From contig JAODTK010005897.1 of the NCBI GenBank assembly GCA_026419785.1, positions 1 to 64,000 on the forward strand: DNA of 64,000 nucleotides. Direction: 5' to 3'. Positions within the stretch are counted from its first letter, which is position 1. Every line of letters starts with the position of its first letter. Origin of the DNA: Sclerodactyla briareus (lineage: Eukaryota; Echinodermata; Holothuroidea; Dendrochirotida; Sclerodactylidae). This document shows positions 31,898-44,527 of the stretch, one piece after another. A model generated the notes under the pieces. That model did not search any database, was not told where the DNA came from, and saw only the letters and a list, made by a program, of their open reading frames with translations. The position numbers were made by a program, and so were the translations under genes.

Positions 31898-32274
31898 AGC
31901 TCCATTCAGCCCTGTGTAGTATTTCAAGTAAAATAAACATCAATGGTATTGAAATGATGCCATCGTTCGATACCTCATCTGTAAGAAGGACTCCAGTCAA
32001 AATGACAGCACTCAAATTGTTCGATTTGGCGTAATATGGTGATCAGTGGGCGAATAAAAAAAAAAAACAGGCCGTAACAAATGTATTTTCCTTTTGCCAT
32101 AACAGGGACCGCTTCCACAAATTAACGCTTTTTTGAACCTACTACTATCGTTTCATGACAGACTTTTTTTTCAATTGTAGTTTTTATAACATTCAATATA
32201 ATAGATTACTACAGTATGGGTAGCTTAAATGGTTGGAAATGGGGACATGGAATAATGGCTGAATGGAGCTTTAA
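31894..32274. mobile_element. MITE family B, TTAA-flanked, perfect 18-bp termini
   Basis: 381 bp between TTAAAGCTCCATTCAGCC (31894-31911) and GGCTGAATGGAGCTTTAA (32257-32274), which are exact reverse complements. No coding capacity. The TTAA at both ends is the expected target duplication of piggyBac/Kolobok-type elements. Confidence 0.9.
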
Positions 32275-34343
32275 TTTGCAGAGTGACTAACTGTGAAAGT
32301 CAAATTTTGGTATTGCTGCAAAGGTAACCCACCCCCTCCATGTCATGTAGTTCCTGTTTGCTGGATTTGTCGCCCCCCTTTTGGAGATTTTTTTTTTGGA
32401 GGAAGTTTAGCCCGTATCTCGGCATATGAACCTCAATCTTCCAGCCTGACCTTTTTATCTTTCAGCTTACTGTACCGTGCACTTTCACATCATACCAACT
32501 AAACCTAGCAGCAACAAATTTTGGGGTGTAGTAGACGATTGTTTTCGCCCATCAATTAACCCTGGTTGTATTTTCCGCTTTCTCATTTGTCGGCTGACAC
32601 AGGTATTCAATTTTGCACTTTTGTGGGTTAGTGGCTGCTTGCATACCTACATGTGGTTTTAAACAATGATCTTTGTCGAGGGGTAGACTTTTGATAACCC
32701 AGAATTCTCCCAAATAGGTTGCCACTTCACAAATAATTTTTTTTTTCAGTTGATTGGATATATGCAAAGCCCTCAATGAGATCTGTGACAATGGCAGTCG
32801 TATATATTTACTATTGTTGACTGAGGTGTCACATCGACCACCATGTCTGTGCTATTAGTTTGCCTAGGTGGAATTCAATAGATTTGGCAATGAGAGTCAG
32901 TAATGGTGTCCATACGCCCAACTGAGTTATAATACTTCATATACAGCGTCGATTGCCAGTCAGGCATCATTTGTGTGGCAGTTGGGTATTGTAAAAGCTT
33001 TTCTAAGTCATTTACTAACATCCTACGAGGCGCACCAAGGTTTCAAGCCACTTGGTGGGGGAGGGGGGGGGAGTGCCCCCAGGCAACTCTCAAGAAGTCT
33101 TCCACACAGAATGTTCTTGGACTCACGAAACGTTACTCGTGACTGAAATTGAGTACAAATCAGCATGAACTCATTTATTCTGCGAGGCTGCAGTTTTATT
33201 ATTCACATGCTTTTGCATACACATTGTTTGTCAGCGGCCAGATGACCAGGCGTGCTGCAAGACGTTTGTCAGAGGAGAGAGGAGGGGGGGGGGTGGAGTT
33301 GGGAAGGACTCGAGGAGGGCGATGCTGTGGCCAAAGTGTTTTTCTCTCCTCTATCAACAAATGCAATTCAACAGGTTCTTTGATGCAAAATAGTTTGTTA
33401 TTTGTGACAAAATAATGGTCAGATTGTCACGGTTATAAATCATAAATTATAATATAAATAGGCCCAAGGGTTTCTCAGCCCTGCGCTGCTAAATCTCATC
33501 ATTTTGAATGCCTTGAATACCTGTATACTGGGTTGTTTTTTCCAGAGTCATCAAACAATATCCTTTCAAACCAATTTGCGTGCAACACACAATTAGTACA
33601 TGTTTTTTTGTGATGTTTCAAGCACCCCCTCCCACATCGTTCATGGCTTGTGGGCTTGACATTTACGATGCCATAAGCCACCCACACTGACTTCTGGCCC
33701 TCAGCTAAAAACTTCGCCAAACCAGCCAAGTTGAGATATAGTTATTCGAAACTTTTCACAGGGTTGCCAAATACCACCTGTGGCCTTTCTAATGAAAACA
33801 TCATATGTGACCACAATGCTTCCAGTTTCAGTTTCAATGGCTCTTTATATTGTCCTAAAAATTGCCTTCTGATACGCCAATACTATGCAGTCGGTGTTGA
33901 AAATGAATTTTTGTCGACAAAACTACAGAATATATCTGCCTAACCAAGCTCACCCCCCCCCCCCTTCAAAAAAAAGAATCCTATATTGGCATTGATACCT
34001 CAAAACTATCAACCCTCAATTGTACCTTTCAGGATTATTCTTTTGGTGGGGTCACTTGATTTCTCTAATGTTGGTCCGATTTTCAAGTAATGGTATGAAT
34101 ACAGAGAAATAATGTTAGGTACTATATGCAGTACAATAAGTCAGGCAGCTGCACTCAGCCTCCCCCATTAGCTCACTGCCAATCCAGGCCCAGTACTGTG
34201 GGGTCAACGCACGGATCGTATCCTAGTTTTGATGATGCAACAACAGTCTGGACACCTGGAGACCTAATGCCAGCCAATGCGCCCCATCAATCGGGTGAAC
34301 CTCCTTTCTGTTTGCCTGTTGACTTTTATCACCCTGCACTAAT
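32275..34343. other. No gene seen; several G/C runs
   Basis: G-rich runs near 33060-33072 and 33284-33293, and a C-run at 33951-33964. No domain or RNA gene was recognised. Confidence 0.4.
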
Positions 34344-34700
34344 TGTCAGTATCACTCCAGGTTATTGATCAGTGAAAAGGGGGGCTCGAGCGAGGGTATC
34401 TTATGCTCCGAATACCTGCTTGAATTAAACCCAGCTTATTCTTTTGACAGGGGTGTTGATCAGAACAAGTTGAACAGTCACGGCTGTTATGAAATCACTC
34501 TGTGTCATTGTTAGTATTACTCCAGGTATTGGTCAGTAAGATGGGGGGGGGGGGGCTTGGCTCAAGCAAAGCGTAACCTTTGCTTTCAATGACTGCCTAA
34601 ATTAACCTGGTTATTCTTTGGACAGGTGTTCGATCGGAGCAAGTTCAAACAATCATGGCTGTTATGAAATATATAATTTGGCTTGTGTTTATATTTAACT
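34344..34700. repeat. Tandem duplication, unit ~170-180 bp, two copies
   Basis: Each copy runs from TxAGTATxACTCCAGG through ATTGxTCAG, a G-rich stretch, TTATTCTTTxGACAGG, GxTCxGAxCAAGTT and GGCTGTTATGAAAT to the next ACTCCAGG (34344, 34511 and about 34690). Confidence 0.8.
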
Positions 34701-35919
34701 CCAGGACCTAACTCGTTGCGTACAACCGGGCAATTAATTTCCTTGTTTAAGATTCATCATGTGAGGGATAAGATTTCTGTCTTGTCACAGTTGGAAGACT
34801 TGGGTTGAAATTTGAATACTGTACGGGTTGTCAGGTGTGACAAAATATGACACAAAGTTATGTGTTCAGTGACATCATTTTGTTGTCCACCATTATGAGT
34901 AGTCTATGTAGAGAGGCATGGCTGTCTTTTACAAAGTAGGGTCATGTCTATCTAGTTTGAGGCTGTTTAGAGTACAATGGTCATTATTGGTAAATGATAT
35001 GACTTGATTTTGGTACTTACTATTTATTAAATTGTGGCAGCCAAACCCGAGACCCCATTAGGTCGATTTGATTGTGCTGTCTAATATGACTAAGGCTGGG
35101 ATTCCATTGTGGGGTATGCATGTCTGGGGTGGAGGTGAAAGCAAGATTCACAAAACAAGTTTGTTTCAGAGAGAACTCCGATACCAGTTTCGGAAGATAT
35201 TTCCATAGATTTCATTCCCAGTGATGCGCATCCATATACGCATTAATAAACGCTTTAGATTTTTTTTGGCCTATGTGGAACCAAATCTACCTCTGGAGGT
35301 AAGGGAAATGAGACATATTCAGACACTTGCTTCATCTCAGTTCATGTGAACTCACAATTTCACATGTGCACCTGACCCGCATATGCTAAAATGGAATCCT
35401 AGCCTTAGCTGCATCACCACAGTGTCTTGACCATTCCAGTATTTGATAGCATTGGAACTATGATTAAGAGACACCCAGATGTTTCAGCCCAGCTGGACCT
35501 CAGTTGCCAACCCTTCTCTGACCATTTTACTCTTTCCAACTGAGGTGTTTGCCTGTAACAGCATACTTTGAAGTTTTTGGTGGTAGATATATGGCACTGT
35601 GATAATTTAATATAGGGGTAGCTCAAAACCCAGGAATTAATGGGATTCTGAAACAGGAACAACAGATTCGCTGTTCTTTTTTGCGAAGTTGTTTGGATCT
35701 CAAAACATGGAACAATTTAAAAAATGGGATCAGCAAATCTACTGTTCACATCCAGGAGTGAAATGATGCATCATTAGTATGCAGATGATTAATGCTTTAA
35801 TTTTCTAATAATATATGAAGAGTTCATTCATTCATTGTTATTCGTAAGTTTGTGAGGCCGGACGGGTCTTGTGACAACAATTACCCAATGAGGTGACAAG
35901 TATATATAATGAAGTGTGT
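34701..35919. other. No gene seen
   Basis: AT-rich DNA with no recognised coding or repeat signal. Confidence 0.4.
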
Positions 35920-36690
35920 AATATTAGCTCTAATCAATGCCACGTGGCATAAATTAGCTCCAACCATAATGTCATGTGGCATAATATAACTCCAATCAAT
36001 GTCACGTGGCATAATATTAGCTCCAATCAATGTCATGTGGCATATATTAACTCCAATCAATGTCATGTGGCATAATATTACTCCAATCAATGTCATTGTG
36101 GCATAATATTAGCTAGCTCCAATGAATGTCACGTGGCATAATATAGCTCCAATCAATGTCATGTGGCATAATATAACTCCAATCAATGTCATGTGGCATA
36201 ATAGTAACTCCAATCAATGTCATGTGGCATAATATTAGCTAGCTCCAATCAATGTCACGTGGCATAATATAGCTCCAATCAATGTCATGTGGCATATATT
36301 AACTCCAATCAATGTCATGGGGCATAATATTAGCTAGCTCCAATGAATGTCACGTGGCATAATATTAGCTCCACTCAATGTCATGTGGCATAATATTAGC
36401 TCCAATCAATGTCATTGGCATAATATTAACTCCAATCAATGTCATGGGGCATAATATTAACTCCAATCAATGTCATGTGGCATAATATAACTCCAATCAA
36501 TGTCACGTGGCATAATATTAACTCCAATCAATGTCAGTGGCATAATATTAACTCCAATCAATTTCATGTGGCATAATATTAGCTCCAACCACAATGTCAC
36601 GAGGCATAATATTAACTCCAATCAATGTCATGGGGCATAATATTAATAGCTCCAACCAATGTTGTGTGGTATATATTAGCTAGCTCTAAT
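35920..36690. repeat. 31-bp tandem array (~25 units) carrying E-box cores
   Basis: The unit is close to ATAATATTAGCTCCAATCAA plus TGTCATGTGGC. Nearly every unit has CATGTG, and six have the palindromic E-box CACGTG (near 35941, 36003, 36130, 36257, 36351 and 36505). Single-base losses are scattered among units. Weak open frames on the minus strand (HMTLIGVxI repeats) are a by-product. Confidence 0.95.
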
Positions 36691-38270
36691 CGAAATCATA
36701 TGGCCAACAATCAATCATGAAAGTTTGAATTTGTGAGATATGTACTATAATCTATATCATATCCAATGGACACGCATTTTATTTCTAATTTTCTGAAGAG
36801 ATTGTTAGTTCAGCAGAGATCTGCTCGAACCTTAGCAGGGCTTGGCAAGGGCGCAGACCTAGCAAATACTCCTGCCTGAGTAATTTGAGTGATGTGCCTT
36901 GCTTAGGGCACAACATGACTTGGATGTAGAGGCAGTAGGTCTTTCCTACAAAAGAATGAGGTCTGAACTGATAATTCCAAATAAGTTAAACATAAATTAT
37001 AACCACTGTTTGACAGTAAATATTTTTGGGCATGTTGCCAGAAGGACTTTTCTTTTGGCATTCTTCTGTAATTTGGCAATAGCGACCTGAACAGCTGTAT
37101 GAATTATGAACATTACCAGTCAAATAATTGCAATTTACAGTTTGTTTGTACAATAATGTAAGCAATATTTTGCCATCTGGATATAGTGTAAAATGTGTAG
37201 AGGCTAATATTTTTGTTGATGATGAATTTTTATACCCTCAGTGCTAAATAAACGTTATGGTATTAATTAATTTGTTTGAAAAAAAAAAGAACCATCTTTG
37301 TGTTATTAATCAATCTCTGCTTCTGGTGTGTATAATATGTCAGCTGGACTGGAAGTCAAACTAGTCAAGCATTTTTGAAAGGGGCCGGGCCAATTGGTAA
37401 TCCATCACTCCTCCTAAATATCCTTTGTCCCCTCCCCCTCCAGAATTGCAGGCAGTGATTTTGACTTGGCTCAGAGAAGTCGACAGGACAATAACGCAGT
37501 GAGGGTTAGGGGAAAAAGTTCAGTGACTGTACTAGTTTCAGTTAGACTCTGAGCAAGTTAAATGTCCTCATTTTGATCAAGCTTCTGGTATTTTCTTCCT
37601 ACATTGCTTATATTGTCCACACCAAATGCTGTACATGCAGTGCCAAACTTAACAGCACAGCGAAAGCTTGCCATAGGCAGCCCCGACCAAGAGCTGTGTC
37701 ATAATTTCTTGGTGTAGAATTTTGTCAATTACCAACAAAATGATAAAGCATCATTACTACCTCCTGAGGATTTCACATGCGCCCTGTGCACGTGTCGAAG
37801 GCCCAAGTCATTAACAAATTATTCATCGGTGGACATGTACAACTTGTTTTGATGGCATATCTCGTTGAGAGTTGATGACAGATATGATGAGTATTTGTAT
37901 CACCTGTCCGCATGAATAAAGGGACAGAGCTTCAAAAAAAGGATTTGACAAAAATAATATGTGATATGCTCTCATGGTAATATTGGAGAGGATTTGCAGT
38001 CATGTAGGTTTTACCATAACTGTTTGTTATAGGAATCCAAGGGAGAGAGAACGCGGTGCAGCAGGCCGCACACGGTCGTTAGAATTCCTCACCAAACTCA
38101 ACGTAACTCACATCATTACGACTCTGCAAGAGTTCCTCGTGAATTTTGCATTATCCACATGGTGCACAGATAATGCTGACTGCAGCGAGTTCAGTGAGTA
38201 ATGGGGTGTAACAACAATTCTAATTATTCATGGGGGTGGCCACAAAAGAGATAAAAGACAATGACATGGG
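36691..38270. other. No gene seen; possible retroposed 3' end
   Basis: AATAAA at about 37246 is followed 26 bp later by a run of A (37279-37288), the layout of a polyadenylated transcript end copied into DNA or of a genuine cleavage site. No coding region could be tied to it. A short frame at 38030-38150 (RERERGAAGRTRSLEFL) was not identified. Confidence 0.35.
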
Positions 38271-38345
38271 TACACTGTTAAGTCTGTGGGTTCAAACTAG
38301 GACCGCAATCTATCCAATGAGCTAGTCTGATCTGGCGATCAAGGT
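38271..38345 (-). mobile_element. tRNA-derived SINE head fragment
   Basis: The minus strand reads CTAGCTCATTGGATAGATTG and then GGTCCTAGTTTGAACCCACA. This resembles a tRNA A box (TAGCTCA..GGATAGA) and B box (GTTTGAACC) with D-arm spacing. No folded acceptor stem, so not a functional tRNA. Confidence 0.55.
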
Positions 38346-38879
38346 AAGATGAGACTCAGGCGTCCGTTATCTGAAGTTAAAAAGGGTGGATTGAAGCAAT
38401 GGAGAAATGTGATGTAGGGCTATTAAAATGGAAATAATATTTAAAATTGATCACGTACTGTGTATTAAGTGCATGATATTTTTACCAATAGTTGGTTGGA
38501 TTATAGTATCAGTGTACTTATTCCTGATTTAGGCATTACCCGAAGCTCTACATTCATCATTTTGCAAGCCTGTTCCCGGTCATATTAACGCGAACCCCAA
38601 TGATACGCATCAACCCATTGCATCAGTTCTAAAAGAATTGGCCTAGACATTCAGAACGTTGATCTCAAAAGGAGCATTCAAAAAAAAACTGGCTTGATCT
38701 GTCACTCACTTGAACTGAGACGTGCAATAATTGGTTTGGCCTAATTAAACAGTTCAACAGGATATTGCTACAATGACGAGCACAAACCGCGGTTAATGCA
38801 TTGAGGGGCATGTGGAAAGAACAGAAAGCACCATCTGGAAAAAGTGACTGACTAAACCTGGGCCAGGGTCATGGATTAT

Positions 38880-39016
38880 GGGAACGTGGTTGGTGGCCTA
38901 ATTGGGAGGCATCGAGTTCAACCCAGAGGTGTGGGTCGCGCCTGCCAGGTTGTACCCTTTGAGCAAGGTACTTCATCCCGCTTGCTCCTCTCCACCCAGG
39001 TGTACAAATGGATAGT
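38880..39016 (+). mobile_element. tRNA-derived SINE
   Basis: A head like GTGGTTGGTGGCCTAATTGG is followed by a B-box-like GGTGTGGGTCGCGCC. The body is TTGTACCCTTTGAGCAAGGT, ACTTCATCCCGCTTGCTCC and CCACCCAGGTGTACAAATGG. The body is the block widely shared by V-SINE/Deu-type SINEs (TTGAGCAAGGCACTTxACCC, CCAGGTGTAxATGGGT). Truncated after CAAATGG. Confidence 0.75.
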
Positions 39017-39357
39017 GTTTATAAAATGGGCGAGATGATACTTGTAAGTAGATCATACATTTGGAGACCCTTCAGCACCCAGCTTCCAGCTCTATACTCG
39101 CAGTCACCTGAACATTTTTTCCTAAGTGGCTGGTGGAGTTTCTGGGGTTGTTTCTGGATGTTTGCACAATTAGATGGGGTACCTGTCTACTGCGGCACTT
39201 CAGCCTATCACCGCTGTAATTTTTGATCACTGCTCAATAATGTGAATAGGATTTTTACCTTTATAAATGATCCCTTGCTTCTATGTTCTGTATGTCCATG
39301 TGAAAATTACAGCCTATTTCCGATAACATGTTTGGCTAAAACTAAATTGGTCAGTGT

Positions 39358-39596
39358 TACCCGTCGAGTGCGCCTGTATTGTGTTTCCGTGCGTATGAAA
39401 AATTGTTAACGCCCGTAGTGTGATTTTTAATGATGTTTGTTCCGCAGTGCAAGGACACCAAATAAGAGTTAACACTTTTCGGCAGAATTATTTCTGCCTA
39501 AAGCATTACGATTTTATGCTGATTCTTAGCATATTTTCAAAGTGATCATATCTAACTCACAAGGTGCGTAGAAGGTATGCCGCAATTCGACGGGTA
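39358..39596. mobile_element. Small MITE family D, TA-bounded
   Basis: 239 bp from TACCCGTCGAGTGCG (39358) to CGCAATTCGACGGGTA (ending 39596). The inverted termini share TACCCGTCGA and then TGCG with one inserted base. No coding capacity. Confidence 0.65.
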
Positions 39597-42239
39597 CCCC
39601 CACGATATATTCTCGTTAGTCGCTGTGGGCATTACGTATCACTATTGCCAGGTCCCTGGATTACCTTCATACTTTGTTCCTCAACTGTAGAATTCAAATC
39701 AATTTTTTTCAATTTTCTTCATTTTGGGAAGATTTTCATAAAACTTGGTGATATGTCTTTTGCAAATATCCCCAAAACAATCTGTAAGTTCACTGCATTA
39801 CAGCATATATTTTGAGATCGCCATAAGTGGACAATACCTCATGCATCGCAACTGTGAGGGAGCAGTCACTAGGGGAAGGTGTCCAAAGTAACGCTGGAAT
39901 GCAAAACTGTTTTTCTCTCTCCCAACCCATCACTGCTACCAATGCCTTTTTTCTTCTGCTAAACCATATCCTTGCCAGGTTGATTATCATTATGGTAACC
40001 ACGAAGGAACTGCAAAGTGCAAACATGTTGCGTCAGAAGAATATTTCCACAAGTGCAGGAATTTACAGGTCACTTCAACACCAATATTTCTTTCACTCTG
40101 AGCATGCCTACACAAATTTGACGGGTGGACACAGCCTCCTACTCCTGGAGTGTTCGAATCTCATTTCTGGGCAAGCAGGAATACTCCAGTCAATGTTTTT
40201 ATTCTCTTCTTCTTTCTTTTCTGCCGAAGGCTTCTCCTAAAATCCCAACAGAATATGAAAGTTTGTGAATTTTTTCAGAAGACCATAGAACTTTTTCAAA
40301 TACTAGTCTACTGAAAAAAAAACCATGTTCATAATTTGCACATTTTGGCAGCTGTTTTAAACGCAGAGCTTGCAATCCTCTTTCTCGGTACCTGTCAGGC
40401 ATGTGAAAAATGGATCACGTACCGATATCACGTAAAAGAAAGAATGAGAACTCGAACACGTCATAGACTTTCTTCAATACTATTTGTATTCCTAACCACA
40501 TTTTTTCATTGGTTGTTTGGTTTGGGTGCCTTCTGGAGGCTGCATGGGTCACAGACGGGTAAAGATGTTCTTTGCAAGGTGTCACAGACCCAGGTAAAGA
40601 TGTGCTTTGCAAGGTTACCACTGATTTGCCAATCAATGCACTACACAGCAATTTTAAAAACTAAGTTGCCATTTCCAATTGAACTGGAAAGATGAACGAA
40701 ATCCCAATCCCCGAGCCACACGGAGTGAAAATTTCTGCTTTGTGAAATATTCTATTGGCAAGTGGTGGCACAAACAAAACAGGCACCCCCATTCAATGGC
40801 ATACCTTCGAGTAACACACAATGTGATTGTGGAAAAGACCAATGTCATTTATGAGAGAGATGCACCCAAACCATCAGGAACTTGTGTATCTCTCAGCTTT
40901 TATCCCCGAGAGCGTTGAATGTTTCATTTTTCTATTGCATGGATTCTAACACTGGCAGCTATCAGGCAATCACCTGATATGTTCAGATGTACCTTCAGAT
41001 ACTTGCCGAAAAGGTGCGTTGGTAACTTGGCACACAGGGACACAGCTCATCTTACCCACAGGGCAGGGGGGTAAATGGGGGGTGGAGAGCAAGCATGGGC
41101 ATTTCCCCCCACTTTTCTGCCATAGCTCTATCGCAAAGGCAAAATTGGTGATTCAGGTTAACAAGGGTCGAGCGTGTTTATCCACCTGGCTTATGCCCGA
41201 CCGGGGGGTTTTTTTGGGGGGGGGGGGTTAATTCAACGCTGCATATGAGGGGAGCAGCTCCGAGAGTGGATCCTGATCCAGCCGCGTTGCATAAGTGATT
41301 CCAGCGTAGATTATTAATTAACGCCCTTGAGGAGTTGTCCCATTATGATGGGGGACGATACGAACCCTATTAGACATTTAGTAATAGAGAGAACACAATT
41401 GACGCCTTGATTAACCCTGTTCATTCATATAACATGAAATTTTGTTTGAATATTGCATCAAATGGCCATAGTTTACCGATTACAATAAAATAGAAACCCC
41501 CAATGACATTACATGCGCGAATAAATGAACAACAAGGATACTTGCGATTGTCAAATCCATCTGGGAATATAGGCGCGCACAAATCATGTGGCTGATAGTC
41601 CACGAATATGCATGAAAATAATTGTCTCAACCCATATGTGCCCTCTGTGAGCAACACGCATACATTTCTGTGGAACCCATCCATCGTGTGTGTTATCTGC
41701 TCTTCTTGCGTGAATGATACATGCACTTGCCATTAAAAACTTAAATGCTCGCCCCTGGCTCTGGAGATTGCGTCCAATTTGGACATACCAGAGTTAGCGC
41801 TCCATGTATGCGTGTGAGACTTGCAACAATCAAATTTCATACACCAGTTAATCGCCGTGCAGTAAACACAGCATGCGGACTGATTAGCCAATCGGAGGGG
41901 GATTTACTGCAAGTATGAATGAACTCTTGATAATTCTGCCCCCCTCCAACTTTGTGGCCAGGGACACTTCCCCACCCCTCCACCTTTCACTCAAATCCAA
42001 ACCCTACCTCAGGTATTCCCAGAGTCGGTAAGGACCAGTGGCCAGTTCTGAAGGTGCAGGGATCGCCTAAAAGAACCTAGCCTGGACAATTGTTGATTGT
42101 AGTTCCTTGATGATTCGGACAGTTCCTGGTCGAGGACCTAAACAGTCTAACAGAGACGGAGCTTACTGCCCTGAAAGTCTGGTATCTGAAATTATTGTAA
42201 CTGAGCTATTTCACCCACAGCTGTGCATTGGTATTTTGG
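39597..42239. other. No gene seen
   Basis: Contains a G-run at about 41214-41227 and a small duplication listed separately. Open frames at 39827-40240 and 40336-40695 show no recognisable domain. Confidence 0.4.
40548..40614. repeat. 33-bp direct repeat, two copies
   Basis: GTCACAGACGGGTAAAGATG and GTCACAGACCCAGGTAAAGATG, each followed by TxCTTTGCAAGG. Confidence 0.85.
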
Positions 42240-42960
42240 ACGGCTCTCTAGCACCAGGGTTATCCTCATTCGTGTGTCAGGAGGAACTTGGTAAAGACCA
42301 GCGTCAGTGTGTTAGTAGGAACAGGAGACATCTCAACCATAGTTTCAGTTTCTGAAGGGTTTGGGCGAAGAAATGTAGTAGTCTGAAGCACAGAGAGAGA
42401 GTGCCTGAGTATACGCAAGTCTGGTATTTTAACATAGAATTCTCTCCGACACACCGCATGTTCACTCCCTTCACAGAATTCACCCTGTCAGTATCTGTAG
42501 GGTGTTGGTGGAAGAACGGGGACATTCTGACAGGCCTAATTGGCATCCTGGAAGCATGCCAAATCCTCAGGGTATTTAACAGTTTTAATTTCAGTAGGGT
42601 TCTGGTGAAGAACCTGGACAATCTGACCACGACAAAGAGTGCTGCTTGTATCCTGAAAGCCTGATTGTTATCAGTAGAATTCCTCTGACACGTGCATGTC
42701 CACTCCCATGGTATTCCCGTTTTGCTCTCTATAGGGGTTGGGGAATAGAAAAGTGGCAAGTCTGACAGGAGAGGGGGGGGGGGGTTTTCTGCATCCTGCA
42801 TGGTACATCAGTAGAAACCTCTCTGACACACCGCCTTCCAATCTCTGCAGGGTATACAGTTCTAGTTTTGTTAGGGTCTGGTGAAGTACCGTGGGCAGTC
42901 TCGGAGGGAGGAAACCCAGAGAGGGCTCTGCCGTTCTCAAAGTTCTGGCACACTCAGTTG
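42240..42960. repeat. Degenerate tandem repeat, unit ~100-140 bp
   Basis: Recurrent blocks: TAGAATTCTCTCCGACACAC, TAGAATTCCTCTGACACGTG and TAGAAACCTCTCTGACACAC (42437, 42675, 42812), and GTAGGGTxxTGGTGxAGAAC-like blocks ending CAGTCTGACAGG (near 42276, 42353, 42498, 42594, 42730 and 42868). A G-run sits at 42773-42783. Confidence 0.7.
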
Positions 42961-44179
42961 TTTGGCACAGGTGCAGGGTTACGCCTAGACCTGTCTGCGT
43001 TTAAGCCAAACGATTCGTAGGGAATCAGAAGAATCTGCAGGGAGACGGCAAGCAAAAAGTGACTGTTACAATTCTACAGAGGTGATGACCCAAACGCCTA
43101 TGGGATGAGATGGTACCTGTCCTAGTTTTTTTTTATCCCATTTTTCTGGGGTCATGTCAAAGGAGACACCTATACAAGGGCAGTGGACCTGGATACTCTT
43201 TGTTTGTATGGATGCGGGGGACAAGGAGTACTGTGCGATGGGATTAAGTTATCTAGTAGCTTATGGTTAATTCGGGTACTTAGTACCATATGATGGCAAT
43301 TGTTAAACCAAGTAGTGAAGGATATTTAGGGCTAGAAATGCGCTGTGCTGTGCCTTTGTCAGTGTAGGGAACTTGGAATTTAGGAGGTGGATTGTTTTTT
43401 GTGACGTTAATATATTCGACAATGCTTATACTTCACGAGGGTTGTTTAGGAACCTTGTCTAGGGGCATGACGACTGGGAACATATTTTACTGATATGTTT
43501 AGTTTTTCAACAGCTTCAAGCTTCTTTATAATTCACCCTGCAGATGTTCTTTGATCTCGTGCCCCCGAATATGGTACACACAAGGAGCATGGTATAGCCT
43601 ATATGCCTGTGTGACCGCATAGATTTCCTTCGCCTTCTGCAAGGTAAAAGGGTAGTCGAGCTAGTAGATAGAATGCTTGCTATGTATATTGTCTCATATA
43701 TGTATACTGTGTGGTGGTGACTGATAACCCTGCATCACCCCCAATACAAAAAGCACCCCCCCATCACCACAACACCAGAAATTGCCAGGACTACCAATAA
43801 GAGTAATAATATTAGCCATTATACCAGTCATTTCACTATGTTTGTGGGGTTGTAACTTTTACGCATCGTTAAAAATTCACGGATCCATTGCATTGTGCCA
43901 ACATACCTTTGAATCAATTAGTAATATTTGAATTATTTGCAACCAAGCTACCAAAGCTCAGAATACAACAAACTTAGAAAGAGCCTTTGAAAAGTATACA
44001 AGGTGAATTGTGTTCATACAGATAACCTCCGGGATGAAATGGTGCATTTCCCAAACAGTAGCATGAAGTCAATAACTAATACATGTACGGTTAAGCAAAG
44101 TATTTGCAGTGAGCTAAATAGCATGCAAAACCAGAAAGCCAAAAGGATTAGTGATTTCCTGACCTTTATGACAAACCCA
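42961..44179. other. No gene seen
   Basis: AT-rich DNA. No recognised feature. Confidence 0.4.
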
Positions 44180-44525
44180 TAAGCAGACACAAAGACAAAT
44201 GGGAGATTTTACAGCTCAACATAACATTGGGACAAAATTACCAACAAACCAACCAGTAACTGGTTCCTGTACTCTTGAAAAGAAGCTACACAATAAATTT
44301 CACGTTTTTCAGACTTTGACCCTGTACCTCAGATGACCTGTGGACTGACTCCAAACCAATAGGGATCATTTACTCATCACGGGGAACACAAAAACCAAGT
44401 ATGAGCTCAACCCATCCAGTGGCGTCGAGTTATGGTTGTTACAAGCAAACGCGTCACAAAAACATGACACAAAACACATACGACATGACTACATAGATTC
44501 TCCTGACTTTCTTCAAGGAATAAAA
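44180..44525. repeat. Single-unit copy of the ~315-bp satellite element
   Basis: Shares with 47080-48690 the entry GACAAATGGGAGATT, GGTTCCTGTACTC, TTTTTCAGACTTTGACC, CAATAGGGATCATTTACTCA and CCAAGTATGAGCTCAACCCA, and the exit ACTACATAGATTCTCCTGAC. Only one internal unit is present here. Confidence 0.75.
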
Positions 44526-44527
44526 AA

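Noticed and set aside
35881-36690. CRISPR-like array
   Set aside because: Units are contiguous with no unique spacers, and the genome is eukaryotic.
38271-38345. A tRNA gene
   Set aside because: A- and B-box-like text is present, but no acceptor-stem pairing or anticodon arm could be drawn. Better explained as a SINE head.
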